A stretch of DNA of 49,540 nt, taken from positions 1 through 49,540 of the forward strand of contig CAJUFH010000017.1 of the NCBI GenBank assembly GCA_910585755.1. The letters are read 5' to 3'. The position numbers and the translations under genes were made by a program. Positions 32,873-41,163 of the stretch are shown piece by piece. Source of the stretch: an uncultured Muribaculaceae bacterium (GTDB lineage Bacteria; Bacteroidota; Bacteroidia; Bacteroidales; Muribaculaceae). The notes beneath the pieces were generated by a model. It saw nothing but the letters and a program-made list of their open reading frames with translations, was not told where the DNA came from and ran no database searches. Position 1 is the first letter of the stretch. Every line of letters starts with the position of its first letter.

Positions 32873-34630
32873 ATGAACAAGAAATTATATATCGCCGCCC
32901 TCGCGCTCGCCGCCTCCGTCGGCGCATCCGCCGCCGACAATCAGACATTCGTCAAGGAAGTAACTTTCCCCGAAGGAGCGACTGTCGAGCAGAAAGCCGA
33001 AATGGCCGGAGGAGTCGTCCCGACCGATGCCCAGCTCGCCTGGCAGAAACTCGGCCTCACAGCCTTCCTCCACTTCGGAATGAACACCTTTACCGACCGC
33101 GAATGGGGCGATGGGAAGGAAGACCCGACTCTCTTCAATCCCTCCCGGCTCGACGCCCGCCAGTGGGTCCGCTCGCTCCGCGACGCGGGGGTAAAGCTCG
33201 TGATTCTCACCGCTAAGCACCACGACGGCTTCTGCCTGTGGCCGACTGCGACAACCCCCCACTCCGTAAAGTCATCCCCCTGGAACGACGGAAAGGGTGA
33301 CGTCATGAGGAAACTCCGCGAGGCGTGCGACGAATACGGCATGAAGCTCGGCGTCTACCTCTCCCCCTGGGACCGCAACGCCCCCTGCTACGGCGACTCC
33401 CCGGCATACAACGACATGTTCGTCGCCCAGCTCACCGAGTTGCTTACAAACTACGGCAAAATCGACGAGGTGTGGTTTGACGGAGCCTGCGGCGAAGGAC
33501 CCAACGGCAAGAAGCAGGAATACGACCTCGACCGCTTCCGCGAGGTAATCGCCCGTCTGCAGCCCGAAGCCGTCACCGCCATCATGGGGGACGACGTCCG
33601 CTGGGTAGGCAATGAAAAGGGACTCGGGCGCGAAACCGAATGGAGCTGCACCGTTATGCTCCCCGACAGCTACAAGGACAGCCAGAACGCCCGCCTGCAG
33701 CTCCGACCTAAAGCTCCCGACCTCGGAAGCCGCGCGATGCTCGAAAAAGCCGGCAAGGTGGTTTGGTGGCCCTCCGAGGTAGATGTCTCGATCCGTCCGG
33801 GATGGTTCTACCACGATACCGAGAAGCCAAAGAGCCTACGCAAGCTCGCCGAAATCTATATGCAGTCCGTCGGACGCAACTCCGTCCTCCTCCTCAACAT
33901 ACCTCCCGACCGGCGCGGACTAATCGCCGCCGCAGACTCCACCCGCCTCGCGGAGTTCGGCAGATGGCTCGGCGAAAACTTCCCCGAACAGGTCGGGGGA
34001 CAGCCAATCAGCCTTCCTTACCCCAAGACCGTCAACTGCGCCGTTATCGAGGAGGACATATCCAACGGACAGCGCGTCGAGGAGTTCGCCGTCGAGGGCC
34101 TTGTCAACGGACAATGGAAACCCCTCGCCTCCGGCACCACCGTCGGAGCGAAGCGCATACTGATGTTCGACCCCGTGGAGGTCGACTCCCTGCGTCTCGA
34201 CGTACGGCAGAGCCGCCGGATTCCTGAAATCGCCGGATTCCGCGGGCTGATGGTCAACCTACCCCCCGAAGAGAACGCCGAAACCCGGCTCGCCCTCCCC
34301 AAAGGGGTAACTTCAACTGTATCAGGAACCACCTGTACCCTCAGCTTCCCCAGCCCCGCGACCCTGGCCGGATTCACATACGCACCCCCCGCCGACGCTC
34401 CCGCCGTCTTCAACTACGTCGCGGAAGTCTCTACCGACAACGGACAGACCTGGCACCCCGTCGACGGCCTCTCCGGCGAGTTCTCCAACATCCAGAACAA
34501 CCCCATCCCCCAGACCGTCACATTCCCCTCTCCCGTCCCCGCCGCGACCACTCTGCGCCTCCGCGCCATCGCCCTCACCACCGGCCCCGCCTCCACCTTC
34601 CCCGGCTCCCTCTTCCCGGTGCTGAAATAA
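32873..34630 (+). CDS. Secreted alpha-L-fucosidase (GH29)
   Basis: Hydrolyses alpha-linked fucose from host glycans. The 585-residue protein has a signal peptide (to about residue 21) and a GH29 barrel. It shows FLHFGMNTFTDREWGDG, KLVILTAKHHDGFCLWPT, GMKLGVYLSPWDRN and the nucleophile D203 in DEVWFDGACGEG. The C-terminal part (about 390-585) has two beta-rich segments, the last like an F5/8 type C carbohydrate-binding domain. It starts 39 bases after the GH20 gene and is likely cotranscribed. Removal of fucose, GalNAc and GlcNAc by the three neighbours would trim mucin or milk-type glycans from the outside. Confidence 0.94.
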   Translation: MNKKLYIAALALAASVGASAADNQTFVKEVTFPEGATVEQKAEMAGGVVPTDAQLAWQKLGLTAFLHFGMNTFTDREWGDGKEDPTLFNPSRLDARQWVRSLRDAGVKLVILTAKHHDGFCLWPTATTPHSVKSSPWNDGKGDVMRKLREACDEYGMKLGVYLSPWDRNAPCYGDSPAYNDMFVAQLTELLTNYGKIDEVWFDGACGEGPNGKKQEYDLDRFREVIARLQPEAVTAIMGDDVRWVGNEKGLGRETEWSCTVMLPDSYKDSQNARLQLRPKAPDLGSRAMLEKAGKVVWWPSEVDVSIRPGWFYHDTEKPKSLRKLAEIYMQSVGRNSVLLLNIPPDRRGLIAAADSTRLAEFGRWLGENFPEQVGGQPISLPYPKTVNCAVIEEDISNGQRVEEFAVEGLVNGQWKPLASGTTVGAKRILMFDPVEVDSLRLDVRQSRRIPEIAGFRGLMVNLPPEENAETRLALPKGVTSTVSGTTCTLSFPSPATLAGFTYAPPADAPAVFNYVAEVSTDNGQTWHPVDGLSGEFSNIQNNPIPQTVTFPSPVPAATTLRLRAIALTTGPASTFPGSLFPVLK

Positions 34631-34656
34631 TGTTTAAGGGGTTAGATTCGGCTTCC

Positions 34657-34804
34657 CCCTCGCCGCCGCGGCGGCTCGCACCGGGACCAGAACCGCCTTT
34701 AATTGTTTGGGACGGGAGCGCCTTTACTGGTTTTAGCCCGGCGCGCCAGACCATTCTGACCGAATGGGTTCTGGTCCCGGTGTGAGGGGCCGCGGCCCCG
34801 AAGC
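34657..34804. repeat. Dispersed intergenic repeat, family 2, copy B
   Basis: A 148-bp element in the convergent gap between the GH29 gene and the methyltransferase gene. Its ends (CTCGCACCGGGACCAGAACC and GGTTCTGGTCCCGGTGTGAG) are inverted repeats of 20 bases with one mismatch. They match copy A at 18606-18726 in reverse orientation; the central 70-80 bases are unrelated. It may double as terminator for both neighbours. Confidence 0.82.
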
Positions 34805-34806
34805 GG

Positions 34807-35727
34807 CTACTTCCTCCCCAGCAGCGCCTTGACGCGGTTCATCAGGGAGTAGGGGAGGAGGCGCATCAGGCGGTGCCCCGCAGTTGAATATAGGCGCGAG
34901 AACTGGTAGGCCGCGCTCCGAGGCAGCGAATGGAAATGCTCGACGGTCGCCATCAGCATCCGCGAGGCGCGGAGCGCCGATTCCGCCGGGTCGTGGAGGC
35001 TTGCGGGAAGCTCCCCGGTCTTGCGTATGACAGCCACAATCCGCCCCTCCGGCGTCACGGACGGCTCGACCGACGCGCAGCCGCCAAGCACCGATGCGAC
35101 GTCGATCTCCGCGTCGCGGTTCCACAACAAGAGCCTCCCGTCGCGGAGGTCGATGTTCCACTGGTGGAAGCCGCGGTACCCTTCGCGTTCGGCCTCGTCG
35201 CGGAAATGATTGAGGTAAAGCACGCCCCCGACCCTCAGGCACGAAAGCGCCTCGATTATTCCCCGCATCGGGTCGGCGCAGTGGTCCAGCGCGTTGCGGA
35301 CGTGGATCAGGTCAACGCTCCCCGGAAGATAACAGGCCGACAGGTTCTCGATCATCCCGAAACGTATCGCCGGGCGGTCAATCCCGTAGCGCTCGAGAAT
35401 ACGGTTGTAGAACGGAGCCAGGGGGTCGACGTATTCGACCCCGACGTCGTCGCGCCCCGGAAACAGATTCCCCATAGCGTAGCTCAGGGCGCACCCCAGG
35501 TCGACGACAACCGGCGCGGGGTGGGGGAGGGAGCCCACATATCCCGCGGCATTGAAATTGTCAAGGACGCACTCCTTGCCGTAGAGCGACCATCCGAACA
35601 GGTCGCGGCGCCTGCGCCTCGAACCGTAATAGCTGCGCCAGAACGCGACCTCGTAGGGGATGCCGCGGAGCCAGCGCCCCGCGTAGCGCCTGTCGCGCTC
35701 TTCCTTGTTTTCCTGTATTCTTCCCAT
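34807..35727 (-). CDS. SAM-dependent methyltransferase-like protein
   Basis: A 306-residue soluble protein with a class I methyltransferase core: motif I VVVDLGCALSYAMG (about 74-87), an acidic second strand (VGVEYVDPLAPF), DLIHVRNALDHCADPMRGIIEALSCLRVGGVLYLNHF, and a basic C-terminal helical tail ending RVKALLGRK. The N-terminal stretch (RRYAGRWLRGIPYEVAFWRSYYGSRRRRRDLFGW) is strongly basic. Such proteins often accompany glycan or O-antigen genes, but none are adjacent and the substrate is unknown. I chose the ATG at 35727; it falls where transcription from the adjacent promoter should begin. Confidence 0.82.
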   Translation of the reverse strand: MGRIQENKEERDRRYAGRWLRGIPYEVAFWRSYYGSRRRRRDLFGWSLYGKECVLDNFNAAGYVGSLPHPAPVVVDLGCALSYAMGNLFPGRDDVGVEYVDPLAPFYNRILERYGIDRPAIRFGMIENLSACYLPGSVDLIHVRNALDHCADPMRGIIEALSCLRVGGVLYLNHFRDEAEREGYRGFHQWNIDLRDGRLLLWNRDAEIDVASVLGGCASVEPSVTPEGRIVAVIRKTGELPASLHDPAESALRASRMLMATVEHFHSLPRSAAYQFSRLYSTAGHRLMRLLPYSLMNRVKALLGRK

Positions 35728-35733
35728 ATCGGG

Positions 35734-35741
35734 CAAATTTA
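35734..35741 (-). promoter_or_regulatory. -7 element of the methyltransferase gene
   Basis: TAAATTTG on the minus strand matches TAnnTTTG and ends only 6 bases before the ATG at 35727. The mRNA would be leaderless or nearly so. No clear -33 element. Confidence 0.5.
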
Positions 35742-35785
35742 CGAAAATTTCATAACAGGCGCGGGGATTCTACCGGGAATTTTGT

Positions 35786-35793
35786 TACTTTCG
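35786..35793 (+). promoter_or_regulatory. -7 element of fbp
   Basis: TACTTTCG fits TAnnTTYG, 28 bases before the fbp ATG. No clear -33 element. Confidence 0.45.
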
Positions 35794-35821
35794 CGGTAGA
35801 AGTCAAACCGCATCTGCTATC

Positions 35822-37798
35822 ATGGACCAGCGAAACAACGCCGCCGACCGGCGAGTCATGGAACTCCTCTCACAGAGCTTCCCGACCGTCAGCGCAGCCT
35901 CTACCGAAATCATCAACCTCGAAGCGATTCTCAACCTCCCAAAAGGCACCGAGCATTTCGTCGCCGACCTCCACGGAGAATACCAGGCCTTCCGGCATAT
36001 CCTCCGCAACGCCTCCGGCAACATCCGCCGAAAGGTGAGGGAGATTTTCGCCGACGAGCTCTCCGACGACCAGATGCGCGAGCTCTGCTCCCTGATTTAC
36101 TACCCGGAGCGGAAGCTCGAGTTCATCAAGGAACAGGAGCCCGACCTTACGGATTTCTATGTCGCCACGCTCCACCGCCTCGTGCGCGTCTGCCGCTCGG
36201 TTTCGTCGAAATACACCCGCTCGAAGGTCCGCAAGGCCCTCCCCCGCGAGTTCGCCTACATCATCGAGGAGCTTCTCCACGAAGAGCACTCCGACGACGA
36301 CAAGCAGGCCTACTTCTCCCGCATCATCGAGACCATCATCTCGACCGGGCAGGCCGACGAGTTCATCGCCGCCATCTCAAACGTCATCCAGCGCCTCAGC
36401 ATCGACCAGCTCCACATCCTCGGCGACATCTTCGACCGAGGCCCGGAAGCCCACCGCATCCTCGACCTCCTCTGCGACTACGACCGCTTCGACATGCAGT
36501 GGGGCAACCACGACGCCCTCTGGATCGGAGCCGCCGCCGGAAACGACTGCTGCATCGCCAACGTCCTCCGTCTCTCCCTCCGCTACGGCAACATGGCGAC
36601 CCTCGAGGACGGCTACGGCATAAACCTCGTACCCCTCGCGACCCTCGCGATGGAAGCCTACGGCGACGACCCCTGCGAGCGCTTCCGCGTGCTCCTCGCC
36701 GACGGCGAAAAGGGAGCCGACGAAAAGACCCGCATGCTCCTGGCGCGAATGCACAAGGCGATCGCCATCATCCAGTTCAAGCTCGAGGGCGCGATGATAC
36801 GCAAGCGCCCCGAATGGCGGATGGAAGACCGCCTGCTCCTCAACGCGATAGACACCGCGAAAGGAACAATCGCCATCGCCGGGAAGGAATACCCCCTGCT
36901 CGACACCAACTTCCCGACCATAGACACCGCCGACCCCTACCGCCTCTCCCCCGAGGAGAAGAACCTCGTAGACCGCCTGCGCCACTCCTTCCTCGTCAGC
37001 GACAAGCTCCGCCGCCACGTAGCCTGCATGTTCTCCCACGGATGCATGTACACCATCGTCAACTCCAACCTCCTCTTCCACGCCTCCGTCCCCCTAAACC
37101 CCGACGGCTCCCTCAAAGAGGTAGACCTCGGGGGCCGGCGCTACGCCGGGCGCGAGCTGCTCCACCGCATCGGGATGACGATGCGCTCCGCCTTCAACGA
37201 CGACACCCCCGCCGACGAGCGAGACTTCGCGACCGACTACTTCTGGTACCTCTGGTGCGGACCCGACTCCCCCCTCTTCGACAAATCGCGGATGGCGACC
37301 TTCGAGCGATACTTCATCGCCGACAAGGAGACCCACGTCGAGGAAAAAGGAGCCTACTACACCCTCCGAAACGACGAGGCCGTCTGCGACCGCATCCTCG
37401 ACGCCTTCGGAGTTACCGGCGAGCACCGCCACATCATCAACGGCCACGTCCCCGTACGCGTCGGAAACGGCGAGAACCCCGTCCGCGCCAACGGCAAGCT
37501 CCTCGTCATCGACGGCGGGTTCGCGAAAGCATACCACCGCACCACCGGAATCGCCGGATTCACCCTCGTCTACCACAGCCGAGGCCTCCAGCTCGTCGAG
37601 CACGAGCCCTTCACCTCCGCCGAGGAAGCCATCCGCCTCGGAACCGACATCGTCGGCACAACCCAGATTGTCGAGCTCTCCAACCACCGCCAGCGCGTCC
37701 GCGACACCGACAAAGGCGCCGAGCTCCAGGCCCAGATCGACGAGCTGGCCCAGCTCCTCTACGCCTACCGCCACGGCCTCCTCAAAGAACGCCGCTAA
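35822..37798 (+). CDS. fbp: Fructose-1,6-bisphosphatase class III
   Basis: Dephosphorylates fructose 1,6-bisphosphate in gluconeogenesis. The 658-residue length fits the class III (Bacillus-type) enzyme. Metallophosphatase-like motifs are clear: FVADLHGEYQAF near the N-terminus, LGDIFDRGPEAHRILD and MQWGNHDALWIGAAAGN in the centre. Later come GCMYTIVNSNLLFHASVPLNPDG, NGHVPVRVGNGENPVRANGKLLVIDGGFAKAYH and a C-terminal helix. The last nine codons and stop are duplicated exactly 970 bases downstream, beyond the next gene. Confidence 0.97.
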   Translation: MDQRNNAADRRVMELLSQSFPTVSAASTEIINLEAILNLPKGTEHFVADLHGEYQAFRHILRNASGNIRRKVREIFADELSDDQMRELCSLIYYPERKLEFIKEQEPDLTDFYVATLHRLVRVCRSVSSKYTRSKVRKALPREFAYIIEELLHEEHSDDDKQAYFSRIIETIISTGQADEFIAAISNVIQRLSIDQLHILGDIFDRGPEAHRILDLLCDYDRFDMQWGNHDALWIGAAAGNDCCIANVLRLSLRYGNMATLEDGYGINLVPLATLAMEAYGDDPCERFRVLLADGEKGADEKTRMLLARMHKAIAIIQFKLEGAMIRKRPEWRMEDRLLLNAIDTAKGTIAIAGKEYPLLDTNFPTIDTADPYRLSPEEKNLVDRLRHSFLVSDKLRRHVACMFSHGCMYTIVNSNLLFHASVPLNPDGSLKEVDLGGRRYAGRELLHRIGMTMRSAFNDDTPADERDFATDYFWYLWCGPDSPLFDKSRMATFERYFIADKETHVEEKGAYYTLRNDEAVCDRILDAFGVTGEHRHIINGHVPVRVGNGENPVRANGKLLVIDGGFAKAYHRTTGIAGFTLVYHSRGLQLVEHEPFTSAEEAIRLGTDIVGTTQIVELSNHRQRVRDTDKGAELQAQIDELAQLLYAYRHGLLKERR

Positions 37799-37802
37799 CC
37801 CC
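37769..37802 (+). repeat. 34-bp direct repeat, left copy (fbp 3' end)
   Basis: Starts CGCCACGGCCTCCTCAAAGA and runs through the fbp stop codon (GCCGCTAACCCC). It is identical to positions 38739-38772. The two copies bracket the lipoprotein gene at 37841. Confidence 0.95.
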
Positions 37803-37840
37803 TCTTTCACAAACCCATAACCTTATAATTCCTCAAAAAA

Positions 37841-38689
37841 ATGAAATCAATAACAAAATATTCCTTATCATCCTTCATCCGTATTTCGGCAATCATGCTT
37901 ACAGCTCTCCTCATCGTCTCCTGCGGCGGAGAAGACGAGCCATCTCAGCCATCCGACGGCTCAGCTTCCGGCAAAACCGACTACGGGGTAAAACACAAAC
38001 TCCAGCAAATCGACTACAAAGACGGTTACAACGGTGCTCTTGAGACCCCGTTCTCAAACCTGACTTATGACAAAGAGAATCGGTTAACGAGCTTCAATAC
38101 CAGATTTAGCCGATTCTACCGCTACGAATACAACCGGGACAATATCGAAATAATAATCGGGTCAACCCAATCAGATCAAAAAGGACTCGAACGCAGTTAC
38201 CCCCTCAAAAATGGCAGGATTGCCGGCTTATGCAGATATGATTCCAAGAATCGTCTTATCGCTATTGAAAGGGCGCCCATGAGTTCCGGAAGCGCGACTT
38301 ACAATATTGAATGGACTGACGGAAACATAACCGCAGTCACATGCACATCAGGTGCTACCGGAAAGATTACTCAGTCGTATAAGATTCATTATTCCGATAT
38401 TCCGTGTGAATCATTGATGATGTGCATGGGCTATTTAGCTGATACACGCTATATCCTCATGAGTCCATACTCAATCCTATACCATATCGATCCCGTGCTC
38501 GTTGAAGAAGGGTATTATGGCAACAGTATGGTCAAGAACTTGTGGAGTAAAATTGAATACACCTCGAATTCCGGCACAGTAACATTTAGCTTCAATTGGG
38601 AAAATCTGAACGATGGACTCCCCGGAGCCGCCACAAAAAAATGGAATTCCTCCGGGCACGAACTCTATTACTTCACTTGGGCTGACTGA
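37841..38689 (+). CDS. DUF4595-like lipoprotein
   Basis: A 282-residue lipoprotein with a signal peptide ending LLIVSC (Cys28) and an acidic GGEDEPSQPSDG start that resembles a surface-export signal. The body has the pattern of DUF4595 proteins: LTYDKENRLTSFNTRFSRFYRYEYNRDNIEIIIG, a charged alternating-strand repeat related to YD-repeat-like modules. It is visibly more AT-rich than its neighbours. The gene and its surroundings are flanked by a 34-bp direct repeat of the fbp end, so it looks inserted. Function unknown. Confidence 0.85.
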   Translation: MKSITKYSLSSFIRISAIMLTALLIVSCGGEDEPSQPSDGSASGKTDYGVKHKLQQIDYKDGYNGALETPFSNLTYDKENRLTSFNTRFSRFYRYEYNRDNIEIIIGSTQSDQKGLERSYPLKNGRIAGLCRYDSKNRLIAIERAPMSSGSATYNIEWTDGNITAVTCTSGATGKITQSYKIHYSDIPCESLMMCMGYLADTRYILMSPYSILYHIDPVLVEEGYYGNSMVKNLWSKIEYTSNSGTVTFSFNWENLNDGLPGAATKKWNSSGHELYYFTWAD

Positions 38690-38711
38690 CCTTTCAGGCC
38701 TCGCAATCCGA

Positions 38712-38739
38712 GTTAGAGGACATCGGAGATGTCCTCAAC
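38712..38739. repeat. Inverted repeat abutting the right direct repeat
   Basis: GAGGACATC (38716-38724) and GATGTCCTC (38728-38736) pair perfectly around GGA. Flanking GTT and AAC extend the stem past a single bulged A. It ends at the first base of the right copy of the 34-bp repeat. It could be a terminator for the lipoprotein gene (no T-run follows) or a recombination end. Confidence 0.75.
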
Positions 38740-38772
38740 GCCACGGCCTCCTCAAAGAACGCCGCTAACCCC
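38739..38772 (+). repeat. 34-bp direct repeat, right copy
   Basis: Identical to 37769-37802, although no fbp reading frame leads into it. This copy is therefore the duplicated gene fragment. Confidence 0.95.
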
Positions 38773-38973
38773 CATATTCAAGCGGCGGAGCCGCGGGGTA
38801 ATTATAACACCGTATCGAGCGGCGGAGCCGCGAAGGTGCGGTGTGAGGCCGGTGGTATGGGCGCGGGCCTCGAAGAGGTCCTGTAATCCCGGTGTAATCC
38901 CGGCGTCATACGCTCCCTGGCGCCAAATTTGCGATTTCCGGGGATTTCGTTGGGGAGTTTGGCGCGGATTTAT

Positions 38974-38981
38974 TACTTTTG
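38974..38981 (+). promoter_or_regulatory. -7 element of the carboxynorspermidine synthase-deoC unit
   Basis: TACTTTTG matches TAnnTTTG exactly, 49 bases before the ATG at 39031. A TTTG at 38958 is only 12 bases upstream, too close to be a standard -33 element. Confidence 0.6.
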
Positions 38982-39030
38982 CATTTCACAAGGAAAAGCA
39001 TTTACCCCAACGAAGGATAAAGTTTTAGAA

Positions 39031-40254
39031 ATGGCAAAAGTGATCATAATTGGCGCCGGTGGCGTCGGTACAGTATGCGCCCACAAGTGCGCCCAGAACG
39101 CCGATGTGTTTTCTGAAATCGTAATCGCGTCGCGCACCCGCTCCAAATGCGAGGCCGTGAAGGACGCGATTGTAAAGGCTGCCGAAAAAGAAGGGCGCGC
39201 GCTCCCCGCGATCGAAACCGCGCAGGTCGACGCCGACTCCGTAGAGCAGCTCTGCGACCTCTTCCGCGCCCACAAGCCGCAGCTCGTGATCAACCTGGCC
39301 CTCCCGTACCAGGACCTGACAATCATGGACGCGTGTCTCGAATGCGGCGTCAACTACCTCGACACCGCCAACTACGAGCCCCGCGACGAGGCCCATTTTG
39401 AATACTCCTGGCAGTGGGCCTACCGCGACCGCTTCGAGAAAGCCGGCCTGACCGCCATCCTCGGCTGCGGTTTCGACCCGGGAGTCTCCGGCGTCTTCAC
39501 CGCCTACGCCGCCAAACACTATTTCTCCGACATGGAGACCCTCGACATCGTCGACTGCAACGGCGGCAACCACGGAAAGGCTTTCGCCACAAACTTCAAT
39601 CCCGAAATCAACATCCGCGAGATTACCCAGAAAGGACGCTACTACCAGGAAGGGGAATGGATCACTACCGGCCCCCTGGAAATCCACAAGGAGCTGACAT
39701 ACCCCGCCATCGGGCCCCGCGACAGCTACCTGATGTACCACGAGGAGCTGGAGTCGCTCGTGCTCAACTTCCCCTCCATCCGCCGCGCACGCTTCTGGAT
39801 GACCTTCGGACAGGAATACCTCACCCACCTGCGCGTAATCCAGAACATCGGAATGGCCCGCATCGACGAGGTTGACTACAACGGCCAGAAAATCGTCCCC
39901 CTGCAATTCCTCAAAGCCGTCCTCCCCAACCCCCAGGACCTCGGCGAGAACTATACCGGCGAGACCTCCATCGGATGCCGCATCTCCGGCAAGGACAAGG
40001 ACGGCAAGCCCCTGACATACTACATCTACAACAACTGCTCCCACCACGCCGCCTACGAGGAGACCGGGATGCAGGCCGTAAGCTACACCACCGGCGTCCC
40101 CGCAATGATCGGCGCCATGATGTTCCTTACAGGGAAATGGAACAAACCGGGCGTCCACAACGTTGAAGAGTTTGATCCCGATCCCTTCATGGAGCAGCTC
40201 CCGGCGCAAGGCCTCCCCTGGCACGAGGTCATAAACGGCGACCTGGAACTCTGA
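39031..40254 (+). CDS. Carboxynorspermidine synthase (saccharopine dehydrogenase-like)
   Basis: A 407-residue NAD(P)H-dependent enzyme of the saccharopine dehydrogenase fold. In Bacteroidetes and Vibrio it condenses aspartate semialdehyde with a diamine to make carboxy(nor)spermidine, part of the alternative spermidine route with NspC decarboxylase. The N-terminal dinucleotide motif VIIIGAGGVGTVCAHKCAQ (4-22), ASRTRSKCEA, LVINLALPYQDLTIMDACLECGVNYLDTANYEP and GCGFDPGVSGVF are typical. The ATG at 39031 fits the family start. nspC is not in the window. deoC follows after 21 bases. Confidence 0.9.
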   Translation: MAKVIIIGAGGVGTVCAHKCAQNADVFSEIVIASRTRSKCEAVKDAIVKAAEKEGRALPAIETAQVDADSVEQLCDLFRAHKPQLVINLALPYQDLTIMDACLECGVNYLDTANYEPRDEAHFEYSWQWAYRDRFEKAGLTAILGCGFDPGVSGVFTAYAAKHYFSDMETLDIVDCNGGNHGKAFATNFNPEINIREITQKGRYYQEGEWITTGPLEIHKELTYPAIGPRDSYLMYHEELESLVLNFPSIRRARFWMTFGQEYLTHLRVIQNIGMARIDEVDYNGQKIVPLQFLKAVLPNPQDLGENYTGETSIGCRISGKDKDGKPLTYYIYNNCSHHAAYEETGMQAVSYTTGVPAMIGAMMFLTGKWNKPGVHNVEEFDPDPFMEQLPAQGLPWHEVINGDLEL

Positions 40255-40275
40255 ACATCTAAAACCTACCTGAAT

Positions 40276-41157
40276 ATGGACAAGTACAACCAGGCGATCG
40301 CCGACTGCGCGTTCATCGCCGACGACCAGAAAGTAAAAGAGGCTGTCGACAAGATCCTTGCCGAAAACCTCCAACAGAATATGAACGAGGAAGTCTACAA
40401 GTTCCTCTTCAACTGCATCGACCTGACGACCCTCCGCTCGACCGACTCCCCCGCCTCCGTCGCCGACTTCACCGAGCGCGTCAACGCCTTCGACGCCGAG
40501 CACCCCGAGATGAAGAACGTAGCCGCCATCTGCGTCTACCCCAACTTCGCCCCCGTGGTCCGCGCCGTCCTCGAAGTCTCGAGTGTCGACATCGCCTGCG
40601 TCAGCGGCGGATTCCCCTCCTCCCAGACATTCCCCGAGGTAAAGGTAGCCGAGACAGCCCTCGCCGTTGACGGCGGAGCCGACGAAATCGACATCGTGCT
40701 CAACCTCGGCGACTTCCTCGACGGCGACTACGAGAGCGTGGCCGACGAAATCGCCGAAATCAAGGACGCCTGCCGCGAGGCCCGTCTGAAAGTAATCCTC
40801 GAAGCCGGTGCCCTCAAGACCGCCGAGAAAATCAAGGCAGCTTCCGTAATCTCGATGTACGCCGGAGCCGACTTCATCAAGACCTCCACCGGCAAGGAAT
40901 ACCCCGGGGCCGACCTCAACGCCGCCTACGTGATGTGCTCCTGCATCAAGGACTACTATGAGAAGACCGGCCGCATGGTAGGATTCAAGCCCGCCGGAGG
41001 AGTGCGCACCCCCGAAGACGCAGTCTCCTACTACTGCGTCGTAAAGAGCGTCCTCGGCGAGAAATGGCTCACCAACGAATACTTCCGCCTCGGAGCCTCC
41101 GGCCTGGCTAACAACCTCCTGACAGCCATCTGGGGCACCGAGACCAAGTTCTTCTAA
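40276..41157 (+). CDS. deoC: Deoxyribose-phosphate aldolase
   Basis: Cleaves 2-deoxyribose 5-phosphate to glyceraldehyde 3-phosphate and acetaldehyde in deoxynucleoside catabolism. The 293-residue protein belongs to the longer class I aldolase form. It has IDLTTLRSTDSPASV, AAICVYPNFAPVV, the catalytic DEIDIVLNLGDFLDGD region, LKVILEAGAL, the Schiff-base lysine region GADFIKTSTGKEYPGA and VGFKPAGGVRTPEDA. It is followed after 6 bases by a membrane-protein gene and likely shares its transcript. Confidence 0.95.
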   Translation: MDKYNQAIADCAFIADDQKVKEAVDKILAENLQQNMNEEVYKFLFNCIDLTTLRSTDSPASVADFTERVNAFDAEHPEMKNVAAICVYPNFAPVVRAVLEVSSVDIACVSGGFPSSQTFPEVKVAETALAVDGGADEIDIVLNLGDFLDGDYESVADEIAEIKDACREARLKVILEAGALKTAEKIKAASVISMYAGADFIKTSTGKEYPGADLNAAYVMCSCIKDYYEKTGRMVGFKPAGGVRTPEDAVSYYCVVKSVLGEKWLTNEYFRLGASGLANNLLTAIWGTETKFF

Positions 41158-41163
41158 GCAACT

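Larger units (their letters stand above)
38690..39030. other. Gene-free stretch: repeat copy, hairpins and promoter
   Basis: It holds an inverted repeat at 38712-38739, the right copy of the 34-bp direct repeat, two copies of the hairpin GCGGCGGAGCCGCG (38782-38795 and 38819-38832), a short tandem TGTAATCCCGG and a -7 element at 38974. No gene is visible. Confidence 0.7.

Noticed and set aside
36499..38043. Long Arg/Pro-rich frame overlapping fbp and running into the lipoprotein gene
   Set aside because: Out-of-frame translation of fbp; composition is typical of GC-rich shadow frames.
38712..38772. Integron attC-like site after the lipoprotein gene (GTTAGAG...CTCAAC)
   Set aside because: The core boxes are in the wrong order for attC (GTT first, AAC last), no integron integrase is present, and the direct repeat derives from fbp coding sequence.
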